Of a DNA stretch of 64,000 nt, positions 24,340-33,680 are shown one piece after another. The stretch's first letter is position 1. Every line of letters begins with the position of its first letter. A program made the position numbers and the translations under genes. The DNA is taken from contig NZ_JOGB01000008.1 in the NCBI RefSeq assembly GCF_000719335.1, positions 1 to 64,000 on the forward strand, given 5' to 3'. Below the pieces are notes generated by a model, which ran no database searches, was not told the origin of the DNA, and worked only from the letters and a program-made list of their open reading frames with translations. The DNA comes from Streptomyces sp. NRRL S-87. Lineage in GTDB: Bacteria > Actinomycetota > Actinomycetes > Streptomycetales > Streptomycetaceae.

Positions 24340-27300
24340 GTGGACCCGGTGACGGTCAACGGACGATTCCGGATCACGGGGATCGTAGGGCGCGGGAACA
24401 TGGGCGAGGTACACCGCGCCGAGGACCGGCAGGCCGCCCCGGACTCCCCACACCGGGAGGTCGCGGTCAAGACCGTGTTGCGCGGCCGAACCGGAGTCGC
24501 GATTGACGCATCGGGGTCCGGCAAGGAGATCGACCGCTTCCGCCGCGAAGTGCGGATCATGCGCATGCTCTCCCAGGGCCACCCGAACCTCACCCGGCTG
24601 ATCGACGGCGGCGTCGACGACCAGCCGGGTGGCAGCGGTCTGCCCTACCTGGCCATGGAGCTGCTCGACGGTCACCCGCTCGCGGACCTCATCGACGAGG
24701 AGCCCCAGCTTCCGGTCTCCTGGGTCGCCGCCATCGGGGCACAGATCGTCGCCGGACTCGCCGCCGCGCACACGGCCGGGGTAGTCCACCGCGACCTGAA
24801 GCCCGCCAATGTGATGCTAACCAGCGATGGCACCGTCAAGATCCTCGACTTCGGCATGGGCTCGATCGTCGACGACCCCGACCAAACCCGGCTGACCAGC
24901 ACCGGCGTCAGCGTCGGCACGGCCCGCTACATGGCACCCGAGCAGTTCCGGGCCGAACGCGTCACCGCGCTCGCCGACCTCTACGCGCTCGGCTGCATTC
25001 TGTACGAACTACTGGTCGGACAGCCGCCGTTCTCCGCCCGGACCCCGTACGAGCTCTCCGAGCAGCACCAGCACGCGCGGCCGCCGCTGCTCACCCTGGT
25101 GCGCCCGGACCTGCCCGCTGAGCTGGTCCGCCTGGTGGACCGCCTGCTCGAGAAGGAAGCCGAACTGCGACCCGAGAACGCCGCCCTGCTCCGTGACGTG
25201 CTGGTCCCGCTCGCGTTCGCGCCGGACGACACGGCCGCTCTGCTTGCCCCGCACTGGCAGGTGATGGACCCGGTGGCCCGGCTGCGGGCCCTGCTCCCCG
25301 AGCGCACCTCGGCGGCGCCCGCTCCCGTGCCGCGCAGAGAGCCGCGCCTGCCCGAGACGATGGACGTCTTCGGCATCCACGCCGACCTGATCAGCGAGTA
25401 CGAGAGCTTCACCAAGAGCGCGACGGTGATCCGGGACGCCCGGATCGCCGGCTTCGTCGAGGACGACATGGCGGCGAAGTCGCAGTGGCCCGACCCGTGG
25501 TTGTCGCTGAACCCGTTCTTCGCCGACGGAGGCAAGGTCACCGACCTCGTGCGGGACGGCATCCTGCATCCCAAGTGCGCGGAGATCTTCCAGGCGGGCA
25601 AGAAGGAGAGCTCACGGCGCCCGGACGGGCGCCCGCTGACCTTCCATCTCCACCAGCGGCAGGCGATCGAAGCCGCGCAGGCGGGCGATTCCTATGTGCT
25701 GACGACCGGTACGGGCTCCGGCAAGTCCCTGTCGTACATCGTCCCGATCGTGAACCACGTCCTGAAGGAGCGTCAGGCAGGCGGCGCGGGGGGCCGGGTG
25801 CGCGCGATCGTGGTGTACCCGATGAACGCGCTGGCGAACTCGCAGCTGATGGAGCTGGAGAAGTACCTGCGTCACGGATTCGGGGCGGGGAACGAGCCGG
25901 TCACCTTCGCCCGGTACACCGGCCAGGAGTCCGAGGAGCAGCGGCGAGAGCTGCGCAAGAACCCGCCGGACATCTTGCTGACGAACTACGTGATGCTGGA
26001 GCTGATGCTGACCCGGCCGGACGACCGGTCGAGTCTCATCCGCATGGCCGACGGACTGCAGTTCCTCGTCTTCGACGAGTTGCACACCTACCGGGGCAGG
26101 CAGGGTGCGGACGTGGCGTTCCTGATCCGCCGGGTCCGCGAGGCCTGCCGGGCCTCGGCGACCCTTCAGTGCATCGGCACCTCGGCCACCATGTCCACCG
26201 AGGGAACCTGGGAGAATCAGCGGCGCGAGGTGGCCAAGGTCGCCGGCCGGTTGTTCGGCACGACGGTGCTGCCGAAGCGTGTCATCGGCGAGACCCTGAT
26301 CCGGGCCACCGAGGAGGCGCCGGTGACGGTGCCCGCCGAACGGCTGCGGGTGCCGGCGGCGCCCCGTTCCTACGAGGCGCTCACGAAGGACTCGCTGGCG
26401 CGTTGGCTGGAGTCGCGGTTCGGTCTGGAGCGCGAGGAGGGCACAGGGCGGTTCCGGCGCTGTGCCCCGGGGACCGTCGAGGACGCGGCGGCCGAGCTCG
26501 CCGCGGAGTCCGGGGTGGCCGAGGAGAGCGTGCGCGAGGCGATCCGCACCACGCTGGAGGCGGGTTCGCAGGCGAAGAATCCGATGACCGAGCGGCCGCT
26601 GTTCGCCTTCCGGCTGCACCAGTTCCTCTCGAAGGGCGACACGGTCTACACGACCCTCGAGGATCCGCTCAGCCGCCCGCTCACCCGCACCTACCAGCTG
26701 GAGCAGCCCGGCAGCGACGGCAAGCCGCTGTTCCCGCTGGCGTTCTGTCGTGAGTGCGGCCAGGAGTACCTGACGGTCTGGCGCACCGAGGAGAGCGGGG
26801 CGTTCCGGTACGAGCCGCGCCGGGACACCTCCGCCTCCGGGGGCCGGGACGGTGAGGGGTACCTGTACCTGGGCATGCCCGGGGAGGACTACGAGTGGCC
26901 GGCCGATCCGCAGACGGCCGTGGACGACCGCAGGTTGCCGGAGTCGTGGCTCGAGACGGACGCGCAGGGCGTAACCGCCGTCAAGAAGTCCTACCGGCCC
27001 CGGGTGCCCAAGCGGGTCGTCGTGGACGGGTTCGGAAACGAGTCGGGCGAGGGTCTGGTGGCGGCGTTCGTCCCGGCGCCGTTCCTGTTCTGCGTGCACT
27101 GCCAGGTCTCGTACGAGCAGACCCGCGGCCGGGACTTCGCCAAGCTGGCCACGCTGGACCAGGAGGGCCGTTCCTCGGCCACCTCGCTGATCTCCGCGTC
27201 GATCGTGAAGTCCCTGCGGGCGGTGCCGGAGGAGAGCCTCGGCAAAGAGGCGCGCAAGCTCCTCACCTTCGTCGACAACCGGCAGGACGCCTCGCTCCAG

Positions 27301-30300
27301 GCGGGCCACTTCAACGACTTCGCGCAGGTCACCCAGTTGCGTGGTGCTCTCTACCAGGCCGCCGTGCAGGCGGGCGAGGAAGGCCTGCACCACGACGAGC
27401 TGGCCGAGGCGGTGACCGAGGTGATGGGTCTCTCGCCGCGCGAGTACGCGGAGGGCAGGGCCTTGGCTCCCTCGATGGAGCGTCGTGCGACGAAGGCCTT
27501 CCGAGACGTCGTGGGCTACCGGCTCTACCGGGACCTGGAGCGCGGCTGGCGCATCACGATGCCGAACCTGGAGCAGACGGGCCTGCTGCGGATCGACTAC
27601 GAGGACCTAGGCTGGATCGCCGCTCAGCCGGACCGCTGGCAGCCCGCGCACGCCGTCCTGCGCCAGGCCGACCCCGCGCTGCGCGAGGAGGTCGCCCGTA
27701 CGCTACTCGACTACATGCGGCGTGCCCTCGCCATCGACGTGCAGTACTTCCGCGACGACTTCGACACACTGCTGCGGGCGAGCGAGGAGCGCCTCACCGG
27801 GCCGTGGGTCCTGAGCGAGGGCGACCGGCCCGCCGTCGGCACTGCCTACCCGTACGGTTCGAAGCCGGGTATGGAACGCTCGGCGCTGTTCCTGTCGGCG
27901 CGCGGCAAGTTCGGCAAGTACCTCCGGCGCAACATGCCCGAACTGCGTACCCTGCCGCTGGACGACGTCCAGGTCGTCATCGAGGACCTGCTGAAGGTGC
28001 TGCTCGACGCGGAGCTGGTGCGCGAGGTGGAGGCGGCCCCCGAGCACGCCGGCCCCGCCTACCGCCGTCGGACGGCCGAGAAGCGCACCGGCTACCGGGT
28101 GTCGGCCGCCGCCCTGATCTGGCGTGCCGGCAGCGGTGAGCGGGGCGCGGTCGACCCGCTGGCTCGCACGTACAGCAGCGGGGAGGGCCCGCGCGTCAAC
28201 CCGTTCTTCCGCGACCTGTACCGGACGGCTGCGGCCGAGCTGGCCGGCCTGTTCGCCCGGGAGCACACGGCGCAGGTCACCCCGGAGGACCGGCTGGAGC
28301 GGGAGGGCCGGTTCCGCACGGCGGAGCTGCCCCTGCTGTACTGCTCGCCGACGATGGAGCTGGGTGTCGACATCTCCTCGCTCAACGCTGTGCTGATGCG
28401 CAATGTGCCGCCGACCCCGGCGAACTACGCGCAGCGCTCGGGCCGGGCGGGCCGTTCCGGCCAACCCGCCCTGGTGACCACGTACTGCGCAACGGGCAAC
28501 AGCCACGACCAGTACTACTTCCGCCGCTCCCAGGACATGGTGGCCGGGCAGGTAGCGCCGCCGCGTCTGGACCTCGCCAACGAGGACCTGGTCCGGTCCC
28601 ACATCCAGGGCATCTGGCTCGCGGAGACGGGGATGAAGCTGGGCGTCGCGATCCCGGACGTAGTCGACGTGGCCTACGACCCCGACGGCAGCGACCGCCC
28701 CGACCCGCAGATGCTGCTGCCGCTCCTCCCACATATCCGCGACCTGTCGTTGGACAAGGGCGCCCGCCGGCGCGCGGTCGCTGCGGCCCGTACCGTCCTC
28801 GCCCCGCTGATCAAGGACTTCGCGGACACCACCTGGTGGTACGACGAGTGGATCGAGGACCGGATCGAGCGGGCCCCGCAGCGGTTCGACGACTCCTTCG
28901 ACCGCTGGCGCGAGCTGTTCCGGGCGGCCGTCGTCGACCAGTACGAGCAGAACAAGCGGGTCGTCGACCACACCCTCTCGCAGGGCGAGCAGGGCCGGGC
29001 GCGCACCCGGCGCCGCGAGGCGGAGACGCAGGCGAACCTGCTGCTGAACCGCTCGTCGGACAGCAAGTCGGTAATGAGCGACTTCAACCCGTACCGCTAC
29101 CTCGCGTCCGAGGGCTTCCTGCCCGGCTACAGTTTCCCGCGGCTTCCGCTGGCCGCGTACATCCCGCGCTCCGGCAACCGCCGCAACGCCGACGGCGACT
29201 ATCTGCAGCGTCCCCGGTTCCTCGCGATCCGGGAGTTCGGCCCCGGCGCGCTCATCTACCACGAGGGTGCCCGCTACCAGGTCACCCGCGTGCAGCTGCC
29301 GCCGGACGCCTCGGGGGACCTGGCGACGGCGGAGGCGCGGCGCTGCGACGGCTGCGGCTACCACTACGCCGTCAAGCCCGGCGTAGACAGGTGCACGATG
29401 TGCCACGAGGAGCTGCGGAGCAAGCGCACCGGCCTGCTCCATCTCCACACCGTGTACACCACGCCGCGCGAGCGGATCTCCTCCGACGAGGAGGAGCGCC
29501 GGCGGGCGGGTTTCCGTCTGGAGACCTCGTATGCGTTCCAGGACCACGGGGCCCGCAAGGGACGGCTCACCTCGCATGTCACCGACGTCGACGGCGCGCC
29601 CGTCCTCAACCTGGACTACGGCGACTCCGCGACCGTCCGCATCACCAACCTCGGCCGCGTACGGGACAAGGAGGGCGAGCCGGACGGCTACTGGCTGGAC
29701 CTGGGCGACGGCCGCTGGCTCAACGACCGGGCCGCCGCGGACGCCATCGAGGGCACCGGCATGCCGGTGGTCGACGAGGACGGCAACGAGAAGCGCCGCA
29801 AGAAGCGGGTCCTGCCCTATGTGGAGGACCGCCGTAACATCCTTGTGGTCACCCTGGACGAGCCGCAGCCCGAGCCGGTGGCCCTGTCGTTCCTGTACGC
29901 GCTGGAGCGGGGCATCGAGGCCGCGTTCGAGCTGGAGGACTCGGAGCTGACCGCGGAGCTGTTGCCCCCGGACGATGGCCCGCGCCGCCACATGCTGTTC
30001 ACGGAGGCCGCCGAGGGCGGCGCCGGCGTGCTGCGCCGGATCCAGCACGACAAGGACGCCCTCGCCAGGGCTGCCCGCACCGCACTGGAGATCTGCCACT
30101 TCGACCCGGACACTGGCGAGGACCGCGGCGGGCCGACGGACAACGAGAAGTGTGCCCGCGGCTGCTACGCCTGCCTGCTGACCTACGCCAACCAGGCGCA
30201 CCATCGCCAGCTGAGCCGGCACGCCGCTCACCCGCTGCTGGTGCGGCTGACCGATGCCCGCACCGAGCGGGAGGACCGCGGCGAGTCCCGCAGCGAACAG

Positions 30301-30681
30301 TTCCGCCGGCTTGCTCCCGCAGTCAGCAGCGGGGACGCCGCCTCTGAGAGCGTCTCACTGACCTCGGTGGAGGCGGATCTGGCTGCCCTCGTCGCACAAG
30401 GCGATCTGCTCGGCTGGCTGCGGGCGAAGGGCTACCGGCTGCCGGACGAGGTCAACGTCCTCGTGCAGGAGGCGGGGGCGTGCCCCGATCTGGTGTTCCG
30501 CCTGGACGGTGCCAACCTCGCCGTGTTCGTCGATCTCCCCGGCCGCACGGCCGACTCCACCCGCGACGTCGAGGCCGGGTACCGCCTGGAGGACGTTGGC
30601 TGGGACGTCCTGCGCTTCCCGACGGACGCGGACTGGGACACCATCACGGACAACAACGCCGCCTATTTCCACCTCCGTTGA
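24340..30681 (+). CDS. Ser/Thr protein kinase - DExH helicase - DUF1998 - Vsr-like fusion protein
   Basis: The 2113-residue protein starts at GTG 24340 (GGGGAAGG upstream). Residues 10-290 form a complete Hanks-type kinase: G17-R-G-N-M-G22 loop, K44 (VAVK), HRDLKPAN at 150-157, DFG at 170-172, APE at 199-201. A superfamily 2 helicase follows: Walker A TGTGSGKS around K462, DELH at 579-582, and a C-terminal lobe with ELGVDIS and YAQRSGRAGRSGQ. The DUF1998 region carries KCARGCYACLLTYANQAHH. The last 120 residues (PDLVFRLDGANLAVFVD, then GWDVLRFP) resemble the Vsr/DUF559-type nuclease fold found at the end of DUF1998 helicases, with an altered active site. DUF1998 helicases act in DISARM, Druantia (DruE) and MrfA repair. 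The kinase fusion is unusual. Confidence 0.88.
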   Translation: MDPVTVNGRFRITGIVGRGNMGEVHRAEDRQAAPDSPHREVAVKTVLRGRTGVAIDASGSGKEIDRFRREVRIMRMLSQGHPNLTRLIDGGVDDQPGGSGLPYLAMELLDGHPLADLIDEEPQLPVSWVAAIGAQIVAGLAAAHTAGVVHRDLKPANVMLTSDGTVKILDFGMGSIVDDPDQTRLTSTGVSVGTARYMAPEQFRAERVTALADLYALGCILYELLVGQPPFSARTPYELSEQHQHARPPLLTLVRPDLPAELVRLVDRLLEKEAELRPENAALLRDVLVPLAFAPDDTAALLAPHWQVMDPVARLRALLPERTSAAPAPVPRREPRLPETMDVFGIHADLISEYESFTKSATVIRDARIAGFVEDDMAAKSQWPDPWLSLNPFFADGGKVTDLVRDGILHPKCAEIFQAGKKESSRRPDGRPLTFHLHQRQAIEAAQAGDSYVLTTGTGSGKSLSYIVPIVNHVLKERQAGGAGGRVRAIVVYPMNALANSQLMELEKYLRHGFGAGNEPVTFARYTGQESEEQRRELRKNPPDILLTNYVMLELMLTRPDDRSSLIRMADGLQFLVFDELHTYRGRQGADVAFLIRRVREACRASATLQCIGTSATMSTEGTWENQRREVAKVAGRLFGTTVLPKRVIGETLIRATEEAPVTVPAERLRVPAAPRSYEALTKDSLARWLESRFGLEREEGTGRFRRCAPGTVEDAAAELAAESGVAEESVREAIRTTLEAGSQAKNPMTERPLFAFRLHQFLSKGDTVYTTLEDPLSRPLTRTYQLEQPGSDGKPLFPLAFCRECGQEYLTVWRTEESGAFRYEPRRDTSASGGRDGEGYLYLGMPGEDYEWPADPQTAVDDRRLPESWLETDAQGVTAVKKSYRPRVPKRVVVDGFGNESGEGLVAAFVPAPFLFCVHCQVSYEQTRGRDFAKLATLDQEGRSSATSLISASIVKSLRAVPEESLGKEARKLLTFVDNRQDASLQAGHFNDFAQVTQLRGALYQAAVQAGEEGLHHDELAEAVTEVMGLSPREYAEGRALAPSMERRATKAFRDVVGYRLYRDLERGWRITMPNLEQTGLLRIDYEDLGWIAAQPDRWQPAHAVLRQADPALREEVARTLLDYMRRALAIDVQYFRDDFDTLLRASEERLTGPWVLSEGDRPAVGTAYPYGSKPGMERSALFLSARGKFGKYLRRNMPELRTLPLDDVQVVIEDLLKVLLDAELVREVEAAPEHAGPAYRRRTAEKRTGYRVSAAALIWRAGSGERGAVDPLARTYSSGEGPRVNPFFRDLYRTAAAELAGLFAREHTAQVTPEDRLEREGRFRTAELPLLYCSPTMELGVDISSLNAVLMRNVPPTPANYAQRSGRAGRSGQPALVTTYCATGNSHDQYYFRRSQDMVAGQVAPPRLDLANEDLVRSHIQGIWLAETGMKLGVAIPDVVDVAYDPDGSDRPDPQMLLPLLPHIRDLSLDKGARRRAVAAARTVLAPLIKDFADTTWWYDEWIEDRIERAPQRFDDSFDRWRELFRAAVVDQYEQNKRVVDHTLSQGEQGRARTRRREAETQANLLLNRSSDSKSVMSDFNPYRYLASEGFLPGYSFPRLPLAAYIPRSGNRRNADGDYLQRPRFLAIREFGPGALIYHEGARYQVTRVQLPPDASGDLATAEARRCDGCGYHYAVKPGVDRCTMCHEELRSKRTGLLHLHTVYTTPRERISSDEEERRRAGFRLETSYAFQDHGARKGRLTSHVTDVDGAPVLNLDYGDSATVRITNLGRVRDKEGEPDGYWLDLGDGRWLNDRAAADAIEGTGMPVVDEDGNEKRRKKRVLPYVEDRRNILVVTLDEPQPEPVALSFLYALERGIEAAFELEDSELTAELLPPDDGPRRHMLFTEAAEGGAGVLRRIQHDKDALARAARTALEICHFDPDTGEDRGGPTDNEKCARGCYACLLTYANQAHHRQLSRHAAHPLLVRLTDARTEREDRGESRSEQFRRLAPAVSSGDAASESVSLTSVEADLAALVAQGDLLGWLRAKGYRLPDEVNVLVQEAGACPDLVFRLDGANLAVFVDLPGRTADSTRDVEAGYRLEDVGWDVLRFPTDADWDTITDNNAAYFHLR

Positions 30682-30722
30682 TCGCCTCACCGGCTCCCGA
30701 CCATTAGGAACTGAGACATCTC

Positions 30723-33680
30723 ATGAGCCTCACGTACACAGCCGGCTCCCTGGTCGCCGCCCGCGGCCGGGAATGGGTGGTCCTGCCCGAGAGCGCCCCC
30801 GACATGCTGGTGCTGCGCCCGCTGGGCGGCAGCGAGGACGACGTCGCGGCCGTCTTCCCCGCCTTCGAGGACGTACGCCCCGCCGAGTTCGCGGCGCCGA
30901 GCCCGGCCGACCTGGGCGACCAGCGCGCCGCCGGCCTGCTCCGCACGGCACTGCGCATCGGGTTCCGGTCGGGTGCGGGCCCGTTCCGCTCCTTGGCGTC
31001 GATCGCTGTGGAACCCCGCGCCTACCAGCTGGTCCCGCTGCTGATGGCGTTGCGGCAGCGCAATGTGCGACTGCTGATCTCCGACGACGTCGGTATCGGC
31101 AAGACGGTCGAGGCGGGTCTGATCGCCAAGGAGCTCCTCGCCCAGGGCGAGGCGACCCGGCTGGCCGTGCTGTGCTCCCCGGCGCTGGCCGAGCAGTGGC
31201 AAGGCGAGCTGCGGGAGAAGTTCGGCATCGACGCCGAACTCGTTCTGGCCTCCACGGTGTCGCGCCTGGAGCGCGGTCTGGAGCTGGGCCAGTCCCTGTT
31301 CGACAAGCACCCGTTCACGATCATCTCGACGGACTTCATCAAGTCGACCCGTCACCGTGAGGACTTCGTACGGCACTGCCCCGACCTGGTGATCGTCGAC
31401 GAGGCTCACACATGCGTGGCCGCAGACGACGCCGCACAGGGTTCTGCGTCGTCGCCGTCCTCCTCTTCGAACCAGCTCCGCTACGAGCTGCTGCGGAGGA
31501 TCTCCGCCGACGCCGACCGTCACCTGCTGCTACTGACCGCGACGCCGCACTCCGGCAAGGAGTCCGCGTTCCGCAATCTGCTCGGCCTGGTGCGCCCCGA
31601 ACTGGCGACTGTGAACCTGGAAGCCCCGGCGGGGCGGGCGAAGCTCGCCGAGCACTTCGTGGCGCGCAAGCGCGCCGATGTCCGCGACTACCTCACCAAG
31701 GAGGACGGCCTCGCCGACGACTCCCTGGCCGAGCGGACCGCCTTCCCGTCCGACCGCTGGATGAAGGACGAGCCGTACAAGCTGACCCCGGCCTACCGGG
31801 CTCTGCTCGACGACGCCATCGCTTACGCCAGGGACCGCGTCGAGGCGGCCGGCGAGCAGGGCAAGCGGGAGGCCCGTATCGCATGGTGGTCGGTAATCGC
31901 GCTGCTTCGCTCGATGGTGTCTTCGCCGGCGGCCGCTGCGCAGACCCTGAAGACCCGCTCCGAGTCCGCCGCCGCCCGTACGGCGCACGAAGCGGACGTC
32001 CTGGGCGCCCCGGTGGGGGCCGACTCCACGGACAACGACCGGCTGGAAGGCATGGACGTCGCTCCGGGTGCCGCCGAGACGGAGGATGCCGGTGCCCGGC
32101 TGCTGGAACTCGCCGAGCGGGCCGCACAGCTCGTCGGCCCGGCCGAGGACGCGAAACTGAAGGCGCTCACCCGCCATCTGAAGAACCTGATCGCCGAGGG
32201 CTACCACCCGATCGTCTTCTGCCGCTACATCCCCACGGCCGAGTACCTGGCCGAGCAGCTCGACGGCAAGCTTGGCAAGAAGACGAAGATCGCCGCCGTG
32301 ACCGGCACCCTCTCCCCGCAGCAGCGCCTGGAACGCATCGAGCAGCTCGCCGCCGAGGCCGCTGAGGAGGGCGGCGACCCGGCCGTCCGCCGCGTGCTGA
32401 TCGCCACCGACTGCCTCTCCGAGGGCGTCAATCTCCAGCACCACTTCGACGCAGTCGTCCACTATGACCTGGCCTGGAACCCGACCCGCCACGACCAGCG
32501 CGAGGGCCGCGTCGACCGCTACGGCCAGAAGCGCGACCAGGTCCGTGTCATCACCATGTACGGCGAGGACAACGGCATCGACGGGAAGGTCCTGGAGGTG
32601 CTGTTCAAGAAGCACCGGCAGATCAAGAAGGACCTGGGTATCTCTGTCTCCGTCCCCGACGAGACCGCCTCCGGCGTCACCGACGCCGTCGTGGAGTGGC
32701 TGCTGCTGCACGGACGGCAGGGCAGCCAGGAGAGCCTGTTCGAAATGGACACCCACCAGGAGTCCTTCGACCGCATCGAGCGCGAGTGGAGCTCGGCCGC
32801 CGAGAGGGAGAAGACCTCCCGCTCCAAATACGCCCAGCGCGCCATCCACCCCGAGGAGGTGGCCCGCGAGGTCGCCGCCGTGCGGGCCGCACTCGGCGGC
32901 GCCGAGGAGGTCCGCGACTTCGCCCTCGAGGCGCTGCGCGACCTGGACGCGCTGGTCCGCGACCCGCGCGACGGCAGCGGCAACTTCACCGCCCAGGTCG
33001 GTGGCACCCCGGCCGGCCTGCGGGACGCGCTCGCCGCCACGCTCGGCAACCGGCTCGTCGAGGAGGACCGCGAGATCCCGTTCCGCAGCACTCCGGCGAT
33101 CGCCCGCGGCGAGGCGGCGCTGGTTCGCACCGACCCGGCGATCGGGGCCATCGCCTCGTACGTCCTGGACTCGGCGCTGGACGTGGACACCCTCGGCCCC
33201 CGCCCGGCCCGCCGCTGCGGTGTGGTCACCACGGACGCAGTCATCACCCGCACCACGCTCCTCCTGGTCCGCTATCGCTTCCACCTCACCCTGCCGTCCC
33301 GCACAGGCGAGCGACAGGTGGTCGCCGAGGACGCCCGTCTGCTCGCCTACGAGGGCATGCCGTCACGGGCCCGTTGGCTGGACGCCGACGCGGCCACCGC
33401 CCTCCTCGCGGCCCGCGCCACCACCAACACACACGAGCAGTCGGCCCGCAACCACATCACCCGCACCCTGGACGGCCTGCCGGACCTGTCCGCGCACCTC
33501 ACCGAGTACGGCAAAAGCCTGGCCTCCGAACTCGATACCTCGCACCGCCGGGTCCGCAAGGCCAACGAGGAGATCGTCCGCGGCCTGAAGGTCGTCCCGC
33601 AGGAACCCGCCGACGTCCTCGGTGTGTACGTCTATCTGCCGCAGCAGCCCGTTTCCATCTCGTCGGGAGCCGAAGCCTGA
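30723..33680 (+). CDS. drmD: SNF2-family helicase, DISARM DrmD-like
   Basis: The 985-residue ATPase has an SNF2/RapA-type core: SDDVGIGKTVEAGLIAKELL with the Walker lysine at 127, DEAH at 226-229, TATPHSGKESAFRNLLGL, and a C-terminal lobe with RVLIATDCLSEGVNLQ and NPTRHDQREGRVDRYGQK. The length and the partner methylase directly downstream (the stop and ATG share a base at 33680) match DrmD of class 1 DISARM. It starts 41 bp after the kinase-helicase, so the three genes form one operon. A general restriction-type SNF2 translocase is the alternative. Confidence 0.82.
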   Translation: MSLTYTAGSLVAARGREWVVLPESAPDMLVLRPLGGSEDDVAAVFPAFEDVRPAEFAAPSPADLGDQRAAGLLRTALRIGFRSGAGPFRSLASIAVEPRAYQLVPLLMALRQRNVRLLISDDVGIGKTVEAGLIAKELLAQGEATRLAVLCSPALAEQWQGELREKFGIDAELVLASTVSRLERGLELGQSLFDKHPFTIISTDFIKSTRHREDFVRHCPDLVIVDEAHTCVAADDAAQGSASSPSSSSNQLRYELLRRISADADRHLLLLTATPHSGKESAFRNLLGLVRPELATVNLEAPAGRAKLAEHFVARKRADVRDYLTKEDGLADDSLAERTAFPSDRWMKDEPYKLTPAYRALLDDAIAYARDRVEAAGEQGKREARIAWWSVIALLRSMVSSPAAAAQTLKTRSESAAARTAHEADVLGAPVGADSTDNDRLEGMDVAPGAAETEDAGARLLELAERAAQLVGPAEDAKLKALTRHLKNLIAEGYHPIVFCRYIPTAEYLAEQLDGKLGKKTKIAAVTGTLSPQQRLERIEQLAAEAAEEGGDPAVRRVLIATDCLSEGVNLQHHFDAVVHYDLAWNPTRHDQREGRVDRYGQKRDQVRVITMYGEDNGIDGKVLEVLFKKHRQIKKDLGISVSVPDETASGVTDAVVEWLLLHGRQGSQESLFEMDTHQESFDRIEREWSSAAEREKTSRSKYAQRAIHPEEVAREVAAVRAALGGAEEVRDFALEALRDLDALVRDPRDGSGNFTAQVGGTPAGLRDALAATLGNRLVEEDREIPFRSTPAIARGEAALVRTDPAIGAIASYVLDSALDVDTLGPRPARRCGVVTTDAVITRTTLLLVRYRFHLTLPSRTGERQVVAEDARLLAYEGMPSRARWLDADAATALLAARATTNTHEQSARNHITRTLDGLPDLSAHLTEYGKSLASELDTSHRRVRKANEEIVRGLKVVPQEPADVLGVYVYLPQQPVSISSGAEA

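Noticed and set aside
24340..30681. Druantia DruE
   Set aside because: DUF1998 and the great length fit, but no other Druantia gene (druH, druF, druG or the small dru genes) is present, and DruE has no kinase domain. Kept as an alternative ancestry.
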